Assembly (NCBI GenBank): GCA_038993745.2
Contig: CP160629.1
Location: 1,736,001 to 1,800,000 of the forward strand
From: Aliivibrio fischeri
GTDB lineage: Bacteria > Pseudomonadota > Gammaproteobacteria > Enterobacterales > Vibrionaceae
Reading direction: 5' to 3'
Length of the DNA: 64,000 nt
A program made the translations under genes and the position numbers. The notes under the pieces are model-generated. The model searched no databases, had not been told where the DNA came from, and was given only the letters and a program-made list of their open reading frames with translations. Below, piece by piece: positions 57,524 through 64,000 of the stretch (positions are counted from its first letter, which is position 1; each line of letters opens with the position of its first letter).

Positions 57524-57889
57524 TTATTGTGGGATTAATTCGGTACCCAAAAACAGCACTTCAAGTTGGCCATCTTTGATATTAAGCTCTAACGATTCAC
57601 TCACCCACGCATCCATCAAGGTGTAGCTTTTTCCACTATTGGTATTGAGTGTGATGTTTTCACCTGTAAAATTTTTGATGTTGGTTTCATCAGTGGTCTT
57701 AGCATGCGCGATGGTTGCCTTGATAAAAGGCGCACCTTCAAACTCTTCACTAAATCCAAGAACGCCTGAATCGCCCATGACCGCTTCACGTTTTACGCCA
57801 CCAAAGTTAATGGTTGCTCCTTCTTTAGTCGGTAAGCGTCCCAATGAGCCGGCATCTAAAAAACCACGACTGGTTATTGTTGTACTCAT
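57524..57889 (-). CDS. Phage tail tube protein (Mu gpM-type)
   Basis: 121 residues, beta-rich. FLDAGSLGRLPTKEGATINF and SKSYTLMDAWVSESLELNIK-like strands match Mu-type tube proteins rather than P2 FII (which is about 170). It polymerises inside the sheath. It lies directly after the sheath gene (21-base gap). Confidence 0.83.
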   Translation of the reverse strand: MSTTITSRGFLDAGSLGRLPTKEGATINFGGVKREAVMGDSGVLGFSEEFEGAPFIKATIAHAKTTDETNIKNFTGENITLNTNSGKSYTLMDAWVSESLELNIKDGQLEVLFLGTELIPQ

Positions 57890-57910
57890 AAATGACTCCC
57901 AATCATTCTG

Positions 57911-59044
57911 TTACTTTCTAAATTGAATTTTACCTGCCGTAATGATCAAGCCATTGACGAACTGCGGACTGTCTAGGTAGTTAATGCGTGTTTTGTTGTT
58001 TTCATCTAACTCAACAATCAAGGTTTTTTTATACCCTTCAAAATCTTGAACTATCCCTTGATACTCCAAACTTTTATACAAAGTGAGTAATTCCCCTTTG
58101 ATAATGCTTGGGGTCACAATCGCTTGTCCTGGAGCAAAGCTCGTTCCCTCTTTGGCTAATTTATGGCGACCAAATTTGCTTTGAATGAGTGAGCGTTGCT
58201 TCTCACGAAAATACATGGCGGTAGCCGGTGTCATCACATCCAGATAACTGTCATCCGCCGCCCCTGCTGCATTTTCCGTATAAGCGGTAACTGGTCGCTC
58301 AACTTGCACTTCTTTGGTTGAGGTAACGGTGTAGGTTCCCATCCCTTCATGCAGCAATAAATTGCGCTCATTCCAATCAAACTCACTGGAGGCAATGGAA
58401 TACACCCCATTCATTTTTAGGGTTTGAAGTGGTCGGCATGGATCATTTGCCAATGAAGGCGCGACTTGACCTGCCCATGCTGCCACCGCTTCTGCATCAG
58501 ATAATGGCTTGTTTGATGAGTCCGCTAACTCATTAATCGACATGAAGCTTATCAATGGGCAATTGGACATTGCACCATAAGTAATAAGCTCGGCGTGCGT
58601 GCCTTTTTTTGGAAGATAAGCAATGCCCGGGATCATTTCTAATGCCTTATAGCGCTCATCTAAAAACGTTCCTAAATCACGCACGGTGGTTTCATCATTG
58701 AGTGAGCAAAGAATATGATGATATTGCGTATCCCCAAGAGCTGCCAACGCGCTTGCTGTATCGGCAGCTTCAACACTCACCGCATACACTGGCATGCTTT
58801 CATCTTGCTTTCGAAAATACTTCAGCATGCTTGTGATATCAGATTCACCAAACTGCTCACGTGCAGAGTCCTCATCCATACACAACACTACGGTGTTGGG
58901 CGACACCGCCGCACCAGTAATAGCATTACCAATCACAAGCAGTTTTTGCAGCTCTTCTGCACTATTAGCAAGACTGTTATCAATTTCAATGTACACACCC
59001 GGAACGCGAGCATTGTTCGGCACTTCTGAAAAACTGATACTCAT
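57911..59044 (-). CDS. Phage tail sheath protein (Mu gpL-type)
   Basis: 377 residues. The N-terminus (NNARVPGVYIEIDNSLANSA) and the C-terminal domain (FEGYKKTLIVELDENNKTRI, NGLIITAGKIQFRK) fit the contractile sheath of Mu. Its ATG overlaps the TGA of the DUF2635 gene (ATGA), so translation is coupled. Confidence 0.88.
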   Translation of the reverse strand: MSISFSEVPNNARVPGVYIEIDNSLANSAEELQKLLVIGNAITGAAVSPNTVVLCMDEDSAREQFGESDITSMLKYFRKQDESMPVYAVSVEAADTASALAALGDTQYHHILCSLNDETTVRDLGTFLDERYKALEMIPGIAYLPKKGTHAELITYGAMSNCPLISFMSINELADSSNKPLSDAEAVAAWAGQVAPSLANDPCRPLQTLKMNGVYSIASSEFDWNERNLLLHEGMGTYTVTSTKEVQVERPVTAYTENAAGAADDSYLDVMTPATAMYFREKQRSLIQSKFGRHKLAKEGTSFAPGQAIVTPSIIKGELLTLYKSLEYQGIVQDFEGYKKTLIVELDENNKTRINYLDSPQFVNGLIITAGKIQFRK

Positions 59045-59211
59045 GATGTTTGCTCCTTCTTCGGCTCAATAATAATGGCTGAGCCCTCTTTAATTCGGCG
59101 TAGCCAATAGGTGTTTCGAGGTTTCGTTTCACCGACCATTTTTAACGGTACTCGGGTTAATGGATCACGTACTAGCAATCCCTTTTTCGGTTTAATTTTG
59201 ATAGTGCGCAT
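59041..59211 (-). CDS. DUF2635 phage protein (Mu gp38-like)
   Basis: 56 residues (MRTIKIKPKKGLLVRDPLTR and onward, ending EPKKEQTS). It is small, basic and lies right before the sheath gene, as gp38 does in Mu-like phages. Its stop overlaps the sheath ATG, and its ATG touches the stop of the S-like gene. Function unknown. Confidence 0.8.
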   Translation of the reverse strand: MRTIKIKPKKGLLVRDPLTRVPLKMVGETKPRNTYWLRRIKEGSAIIIEPKKEQTS

Positions 59212-59733
59212 TTAACTCTCCACGCCTGCTGTAAATTGCTCTGCCACCATGGCAAGCAACTCTCGCTCAAGGGCAGGTGTCCAACCAATAAACGTTCGTT
59301 TTGGCATTTGGTAAAACTGTTTAACTTTGGTTCCGCCTTCCCATCGACTGGTTCGAGAGTTGTAATACCCTTTCGCTCTTGTCGTAAATGAGAGCGTTCT
59401 CCCCTCATTGTGATCACGTGCCATGTTGCCAACCACACCAGCAAGCCCCACTTCAAAGCCCTTATCATTCACTTGGGTTTTCAATGCTCGGCTAAATCCC
59501 ATCAACATGTTTTTGTTGTCTTTGGCTTTATGGGTTTTGCTATCTAATGTGATTTTTCTTCGAGCTCGTTTTTGATAACTTCGCCCTTCAATGTCTCGTT
59601 GCAGCCGTATTTGAGAGCGAAAGTATTGTCGTGAGCGATTGGCTAAACGTCGATTTAAATCAAACTGCTCAGCGTCGCTTAATAGCAAGCCATCAATGAT
59701 GCTCGTGAGCTGCTCGGGACTACTTAACTGCAT
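59212..59733 (-). CDS. Tail completion protein S (phage virion morphogenesis family)
   Basis: 173 residues. SDAEQFDLNRRLANRSRQYF and the later WTPALERELLAMVAEQF match the P2 gpS / Mu gpG-like virion morphogenesis family. It helps join tail and head. It follows the R-like gene with a short overlap (59724-59733), as in P2. Confidence 0.82.
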   Translation of the reverse strand: MQLSSPEQLTSIIDGLLLSDAEQFDLNRRLANRSRQYFRSQIRLQRDIEGRSYQKRARRKITLDSKTHKAKDNKNMLMGFSRALKTQVNDKGFEVGLAGVVGNMARDHNEGRTLSFTTRAKGYYNSRTSRWEGGTKVKQFYQMPKRTFIGWTPALERELLAMVAEQFTAGVES

Positions 59734-60200
59734 GATGGAAAGTCATGTTCATGGCCACCAATAAATTCTAATGGCGGTAATTCATCTTCACTTAATGTGC
59801 GAGTGAAATTGCTGACACACTCATACCGAGTTTCATTTTGTAGCCAATTGCCTTGTGCGTTTTCATTCAGCGAGTAGCTTTCCTGAATATCCACTTTGAG
59901 TTTGATGTCGCATTTGCCGTTATCCAGTAACTCAGCGGCAAAGGATGGCGGTGCCAAGCCTTTTTCTTCTCGTTGGATATCAAATTTGTTTAACCATGAC
60001 ACCAGATGCATCATCAATATCTGTGGCTCGATATCGACGCCCACCATATTGACGTTCACGGTGTAAGTAATATCAAAGCCATCCACGAGTTGGCCTTGCG
60101 TACAAACTAACTCCCCATCTTCTGCCCATACATCAAAACTATGAGCATTAAGCACATGATGAGAAAATAACTCCGTAATACTTTGCAACGCTTTCATCAC
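59724..60200 (-). CDS. Tail completion protein R (P2 gpR-like)
   Basis: 158 residues. MKALQSITELFSHHVLNAHS opens it, and LVSWLNKFDIQREEKGLAPP, then DIKLKVDIQESYSL fit P2 GpR (WL, then LxLxLxExV). Overlaps the L-like gene by four bases (ATGA). In P2, lysis genes lie between L and R; here they are missing. Confidence 0.8.
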   Translation of the reverse strand: MMKALQSITELFSHHVLNAHSFDVWAEDGELVCTQGQLVDGFDITYTVNVNMVGVDIEPQILMMHLVSWLNKFDIQREEKGLAPPSFAAELLDNGKCDIKLKVDIQESYSLNENAQGNWLQNETRYECVSNFTRTLSEDELPPLEFIGGHEHDFPSCS

Positions 60201-60646
60201 ACCACCTCAAAACGATAGGTTTCTTCACCATTAAGTAATAAATCCATGGCACGGCGATATTGCACTAAACAATTATCCGCTTTGGCTTGAATGGCTTCTT
60301 GTCGCTCTGCCGCTTCTTTGGTGGCGTTCATACTCAATTGATTTTCAACTAAGAAGTTCGCCGTCATCGCAAACACCGCTTGTTTATACAAGATGGCTCC
60401 CGTATCAGTTTCACCAAAGCGCTCCACTGACAACGCATCCAAGTTATCAAACTCTTCCATGGTATCGAGTAGCTCTCGATGAATAGTGACTCTGGCCACC
60501 GTGGCATGATGTAAAATTCCCGCCTCTGTTTCATTACTCAAAAAATGAAACACAAGCTGAAACTCTGAAATTTTAAGCTCGGGGTATTGCTCGGTTGCAG
60601 GCAATACCGCGTCATACACTTCATTTTTATTGCCAACAAATTCCAT
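60197..60646 (-). CDS. Head completion protein L (P2 gpL-like)
   Basis: 149 residues. ILYKQAVFAMTANFLVENQL and NCLVQYRRAMDLLLNGEETY are the conserved GpL parts. It stabilises the filled head. It directly follows the capsid gene, without the M gene that P2 has here. Confidence 0.82.
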   Translation of the reverse strand: MEFVGNKNEVYDAVLPATEQYPELKISEFQLVFHFLSNETEAGILHHATVARVTIHRELLDTMEEFDNLDALSVERFGETDTGAILYKQAVFAMTANFLVENQLSMNATKEAAERQEAIQAKADNCLVQYRRAMDLLLNGEETYRFEVV

Positions 60647-60748
60647 ATTCGCCTCTTAGGTGCAGGCTTCACACTGACTAATAACAACCCATCAATAGGT
60701 TGATAAAGCAGTGATCGCCTGCATGGGTTGGTGTTCAGTTGTACGCGG

Positions 60749-61801
60749 TTATACCCACGCGCCATCAATCCACAGTTTCACGTTGTCAAACTCAAGCGCG
60801 GCCGCTTTTGGTAATTGTTCAACCACATAAGCCATGTTCATTGATTCAAAGTTTTCAATTTGATCAAGACGGTCGTTCTTCTTCGCCAATGAGCGACGAA
60901 TGGAATCTTTTTGAATGTACAAAGATAGGTTTTTAAAGCTAGTAACCAAGATCCCCGTTGGTGGGAACGATGGTGGACAAAACGCCGCTAAACCGCCATA
61001 CGTGCCAATCACTTGCATGTCTTCAATGTGTGCTTTCTCTGTTGGAGTATTACCATGCGCGGCATAGAATTTGGCTTTATCATAAGAAAGTAAATCAGAG
61101 CCAACCAACGCCACTAAATCCGAGGCATTGGCACACGCATCATGCAATAAACCTTTCACGTTCATTACGGCTAAATCAAGGTTAATAAAGTCCCCTTTGC
61201 CTGCTGTTTCATCGCCCTCACCCAAACGAATTTCACCCGTTGTTTTGCCTTCAACAAGCATGGCATCGGCGTTATTATCACGAATGGCTTGGAACCATCC
61301 TTTACACACATCTTCGCCATTTGGGTTCGTCTCAGGATCCGTATTCGCTTCACAAGATGTGCCATAGAAACCGATGGTCACTTTGTTCATATCAATCTGC
61401 TCACGAGTTTGAGAATTGATAAGTTTGTTGAAATTCTTCAAATGAGCAAAGGCATCCAATTGATCGTAACGAATGTGTGAATCAAAGTTCACTTGCTCAC
61501 ACAGGTACGGCATCGGTTCCATGTTATAAACGGCTTTGGTTTTACGCTCATTGCCTGTTTTGGTGTTGGTACGGCTGGCAATCATGCCGGTTACCCCAAG
61601 TCCAATTGCTTCACCTTTTTGGTTTGCCACAGGCACAATATTAATCTTGCCAAGAAACCAGTTACTCTCACGAATTTGAGCAACAATCTTTTGTGTGGCA
61701 TTAGGGGTCACACTGAATTTTTCAGTGACATCCTCAACCCCATTTTGTTTTGCGGCGGCTTTTTTATAGCCCTCTATCGCCAGTTTTGTTTTTTCTTGCA
61801 T
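60749..61801 (-). CDS. Major capsid protein N (P2 gpN-like)
   Basis: 350 residues, as in P2 (357). The N-terminus (FSVTPNATQKIVAQIRESNW), LGVTGMIASRTNT and the C-terminal EQLPKAAALEFDNVKLW fit the P2 GpN capsid. It is cut by the O protease during assembly in P2. Confidence 0.9.
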   Translation of the reverse strand: MQEKTKLAIEGYKKAAAKQNGVEDVTEKFSVTPNATQKIVAQIRESNWFLGKINIVPVANQKGEAIGLGVTGMIASRTNTKTGNERKTKAVYNMEPMPYLCEQVNFDSHIRYDQLDAFAHLKNFNKLINSQTREQIDMNKVTIGFYGTSCEANTDPETNPNGEDVCKGWFQAIRDNNADAMLVEGKTTGEIRLGEGDETAGKGDFINLDLAVMNVKGLLHDACANASDLVALVGSDLLSYDKAKFYAAHGNTPTEKAHIEDMQVIGTYGGLAAFCPPSFPPTGILVTSFKNLSLYIQKDSIRRSLAKKNDRLDQIENFESMNMAYVVEQLPKAAALEFDNVKLWIDGAWV

Positions 61802-61859
61802 AATAAAATCCAGTTAAATAAATAGATTAAGAAGAAGGAAAAGCGTGATAAGCCAATGC

Positions 61860-62678
61860 TTATAAATACATTTCTTCGCTGTCTTCCCCTGCCAATTGTC
61901 GAGGGGTTTCGTCCGTGATGGAGCTCAGTTTTGTCACCACATCATCAAGTTTGCTTGATAGGGCTTCGACCTGAGTGGCTAACTCGGTTTGCTCTTCTTG
62001 CTCGGGCTCAGTCTCTTGAGGAAGGGTTTCTTTAATCGTTGCAGTTAAGCTTGTCACTTGACCTGTTAACGCTGTTATCTGCGCGGTTTGTGCTTGTAAT
62101 AGCGCTTTTAGTTCTTCATTCATGTCATCGTTCTCTTCTTCTGGTGGGTCGGATGGCTCATCATGCGAGCGAAATAATTGAATAAGTCGAGATAACAATT
62201 TTTTGTCATCTTGAGTGGTTGGCTCTTCGGCCTCGATGAGCTCTTTTCCTACGGTAGCCCCTGAGCTCAAATAGACCTTGTCCTTATTTTTCTCTTTCGA
62301 GTTGGCTGATAAATGCATTTCAGTGGTGCCAAGCGATGCGGGCTCATCCGTTAATGCCAAGCCGGTTAAATAACTTTTTCCCGTATTGGCAAAATTAGGC
62401 GTAATTTCACAAGAGGTATGCAGAAGTTGACCTTTCTCAACCGTGCTCAATAACAATGAATTGGGTTTTAAAACACCCCACAATTCATCCCCTCTTTTTT
62501 CCACCGATAGCACCGAGCCAAACTTTTCACCCCATGCCCAATGCTCTTCATTGATGCGTGCGTTATAGCGTTTTGGGTCATACAGCTCGACAATATCGTC
62601 AATCACCTTTTGCTCGATAAACCGACCATCGACGGTTTCACCTGCGGTTAAAATACAAATGGGCTCTGACTGAAACAT
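61860..62678 (-). CDS. Capsid scaffold/protease O (P2 gpO-like)
   Basis: 272 residues. The serine-protease part holds YNARINEEHWAWGEKFGSVL, the later TSCEITPNFANTGKSYLTGL and ALTDEPASLGTTEM; a coiled-coil scaffold (about residues 200-250) ends the protein. It cleaves N, L and itself in P2. AGGAGA before the ATG. Divergent from P, as in P2. Confidence 0.88.
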   Translation of the reverse strand: MFQSEPICILTAGETVDGRFIEQKVIDDIVELYDPKRYNARINEEHWAWGEKFGSVLSVEKRGDELWGVLKPNSLLLSTVEKGQLLHTSCEITPNFANTGKSYLTGLALTDEPASLGTTEMHLSANSKEKNKDKVYLSSGATVGKELIEAEEPTTQDDKKLLSRLIQLFRSHDEPSDPPEEENDDMNEELKALLQAQTAQITALTGQVTSLTATIKETLPQETEPEQEEQTELATQVEALSSKLDDVVTKLSSITDETPRQLAGEDSEEMYL

Positions 62679-62811
62679 GCTGCTCTCTCCTGTGATTTCT
62701 GATTTTAATTTATCGAAATCCTGCCTCTTTTTGTATTCATCCCAATCCTAGAATGTGCATCTAGAACATGGACTTACTGAGGGATTAATTTGGTTATTGC
62801 ACACTGTAATA
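62679..62811. promoter_or_regulatory. Divergent late promoter region between O and P
   Basis: 133 bases. In P2 the O and P promoters here are activated by Ogr at TGT-N12-ACA. I see a related TGT-N9-ACA near 62755, which does not fit the spacing, so no operator is assigned. Confidence 0.4.
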
Positions 62812-64000
62812 ATGAAAATGAGTCCGACTGCACCACTTGAAAAACCACTCTATACCCAAGCGCAAACTCATGCGCTTGGGTATTACTTACGCCAGTACAA
62901 AACCGCAGAAATTGCCGAGGCACTGGAACTGGCTCCGCGCACTATCCAACAATGGATCTCAAAATTTAAATGGAAACAGATGCGCGATGACGCCCCTGTT
63001 GAATTGATACTCAGACAGCGCATTGCGTATTTGATGTGGGTAGACAAAAAGCACGAATCACAACTCAAAGAGCTTGAAATGCTGCTTGAGCAAAAATACA
63101 AACGTGACGCAGCTGAACGACGCAAAAACAAAAGTCCAAAATCAGAAAATGGCTCAGAGAAAAAACGCGGCAGACCAAGCAACAAAAGCAAAAATGATAT
63201 TTCAGGCATCACCGCTGAAATGCTTTCTGAGTATTACGAGAAAAAATACTTCCAATATCAAAAAGACATTCATGCTCATAAGTGTGATGACAGCATTAAC
63301 GAACAACGCTTTTATTTAAAATCGCGTCAAATTGGGTTGAGTGATTATTTCTCGTTTGAAGCGTTTGAAGATGCGGTGTTAACTGGTGACAATCAGGTCT
63401 TTATTTCCGCCTCGCGTAAACAGGCAGAGATTTTCAAAAACTACATTCGCAAATTTGCGCTTGAGATTGGGGATATAGAACTCAAAGGCAAAGACAGCAT
63501 CATTCTCAGCAATGGCGCTGAGCTGCATTTCATGTCCACAAACATTTTTACAAGCCAAGGCTTTAACGGTCATATGTATTATGACGAAGTATTTTGGATC
63601 CCAAGCTTTCAAAAACTCGATGATTACGCAGGCGGCATGTCCATCCAAGCGCAATATCGAACCACGTATTTATCAACCCCATCCACCACCGCGCACGAAG
63701 CGTATCCAAAATGGTCTGGAGTCAAAGAGCTTAATATCGATATTAGTCATAAAGCATTAAAAAATGGCTCACTTGGTGGCGATGGTATTTTCCGTCAAAT
63801 AATCACTGTGGATGATGCGATTGAGCGCGGTGCCACGTTCTTCAACATGGATAAATTACACCGTAAATATCCTGATAAATCCGTGTTTGATAATTTGCTT
63901 CGTTGTGTGTTCTTAGATGACTCTTCATCGTTCTTTAGCATCAAAGCCCTACTGGCTTGTAAAACGGATACCAGTCAATGGAGTGATGTGAATTTTGAAG
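62812..64000 (+). CDS. Terminase large subunit P (P2 gpP-like), 3' end outside window
   Basis: About 396 residues are visible. An N-terminal helix-turn-helix (AEIAEALELAPRTIQQWISK) is followed by a basic linker and the ATPase: LKSRQIGLSDYFSFEAF as Walker A region, NQVFISASRKQAEIF, and YYDEVFWIPSF as Walker B. The nuclease part lies beyond the edge. A 13-bp perfect inverted repeat lies within its first codons. The ATG at 62818 is an alternative start. Confidence 0.88.
   Translation, partial: MKMSPTAPLEKPLYTQAQTHALGYYLRQYKTAEIAEALELAPRTIQQWISKFKWKQMRDDAPVELILRQRIAYLMWVDKKHESQLKELEMLLEQKYKRDAAERRKNKSPKSENGSEKKRGRPSNKSKNDISGITAEMLSEYYEKKYFQYQKDIHAHKCDDSINEQRFYLKSRQIGLSDYFSFEAFEDAVLTGDNQVFISASRKQAEIFKNYIRKFALEIGDIELKGKDSIILSNGAELHFMSTNIFTSQGFNGHMYYDEVFWIPSFQKLDDYAGGMSIQAQYRTTYLSTPSTTAHEAYPKWSGVKELNIDISHKALKNGSLGGDGIFRQIITVDDAIERGATFFNMDKLHRKYPDKSVFDNLLRCVFLDDSSSFFSIKALLACKTDTSQWSDVNFE
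62852..62883 (+). repeat. 13-bp perfect inverted repeat inside the terminase gene start
   Basis: ATACCCAAGCGCA and TGCGCTTGGGTAT with a six-base loop (62865-62870), at about codons 14-24. It is a very stable hairpin for coding sequence. Confidence 0.75.

Larger units (their letters stand above)
54437..64000. mobile_element. P2/Mu mosaic prophage (partial; runs past the right edge)
   Basis: Leftward genes O, N, L, R, S, DUF2635, sheath, tube, GpM-like, E/E' and tape measure, and the divergent rightward terminase P. The O/N/P arrangement is P2-like; the DUF2635-sheath-tube set is Mu-like. Genes U, D, baseplate, fibres, holin and lysozyme are absent on the left, where the late operon ends at the tape measure. 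No attachment site or integrase is seen in the window. GC content looks higher than in the host genes. Confidence 0.85.

Noticed and set aside
59172-59468. Frame of 98 codons over the S-like and DUF2635 genes
   Set aside because: Both overlapped genes match known phage families and fit the operon overlaps.
62750-62775. TGT-N9-ACA as an Ogr-type late activator site
   Set aside because: The known P2 site is TGT-N12-ACA; the spacing is three bases short.
62883-63654. Leftward frames opposite the terminase gene
   Set aside because: They are antisense shadows of a clear GpP terminase frame.

Overview
This window is bacterial chromosome from a member of the Vibrionaceae. The AT-rich base composition, the run of Vibrio-type genes (nrf, torR/torD, tfoY behind a c-di-GMP riboswitch, an RND efflux pair, large tandem tRNA arrays) and the protein sequences are most like Aliivibrio (the A. 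fischeri group). That placement rests on recalled family sequences, not on a database search.

Layout. 1-10 kb: Sel1-repeat proteins, a membrane ATPase paired with a MscS channel, a Nudix-PAP2 fusion, a GNAT acetyltransferase, fadL with a FadR-like operator, and a frameshifted PAP2 phosphatase. 9.4-19.1 kb: a LysR regulator divergent from an Asp/Glu racemase, then the periplasmic nitrite reductase system, with nrfBCDE-dsbE-nrfF leftward and nrfA rightward from a shared region holding FNR-, CRP- and NarL/P-like sites, and nrfG facing nrfA. 19-29 kb: pldA, hrpB, maeA, a DUF3392-like protein, sanA, a diguanylate cyclase broken inside its GGDEF signature, a MipA/OmpV-like porin and a small broken gene. 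29-34 kb: an ECF vitamin transporter, two tandem copies of a tRNA-Leu/Gly/Cys array, and rluF. 34-49.5 kb: a coiled-coil lipoprotein, torR/torD, purR, tfoY, a block that recalls the E. coli ybaZ-ybaY-tesB-decR-queC neighbourhood, and an RND pump with its adaptor.

49.8-64 kb is the accessory end. Six tRNA-Tyr genes lie in perfect 166-bp tandem units. Next come a small Cys-rich protein behind a LexA box, a 905-residue STAND protein (HEPN, NB-ARC-type NTPase, TPR, cold-shock-like domain) that is a strong candidate anti-phage defence gene, and the start of a P2/Mu mosaic prophage. The prophage carries head genes P, O, N, L; tail-completion genes R and S; a Mu-type sheath and tube; a GpM-like protein in an unusual place; an E/E' pair joined by a predicted -1 ribosomal frameshift; and a tape measure. 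It runs off the right edge.

Several genes are broken by one- or two-base losses in homopolymers (PAP2 phosphatase, diguanylate cyclase, alkyltransferase-like gene, a small unknown gene), and the sixth tRNA-Tyr lacks one C of a C run. The shared pattern means sequencing error must be excluded before these are treated as real pseudogenes.
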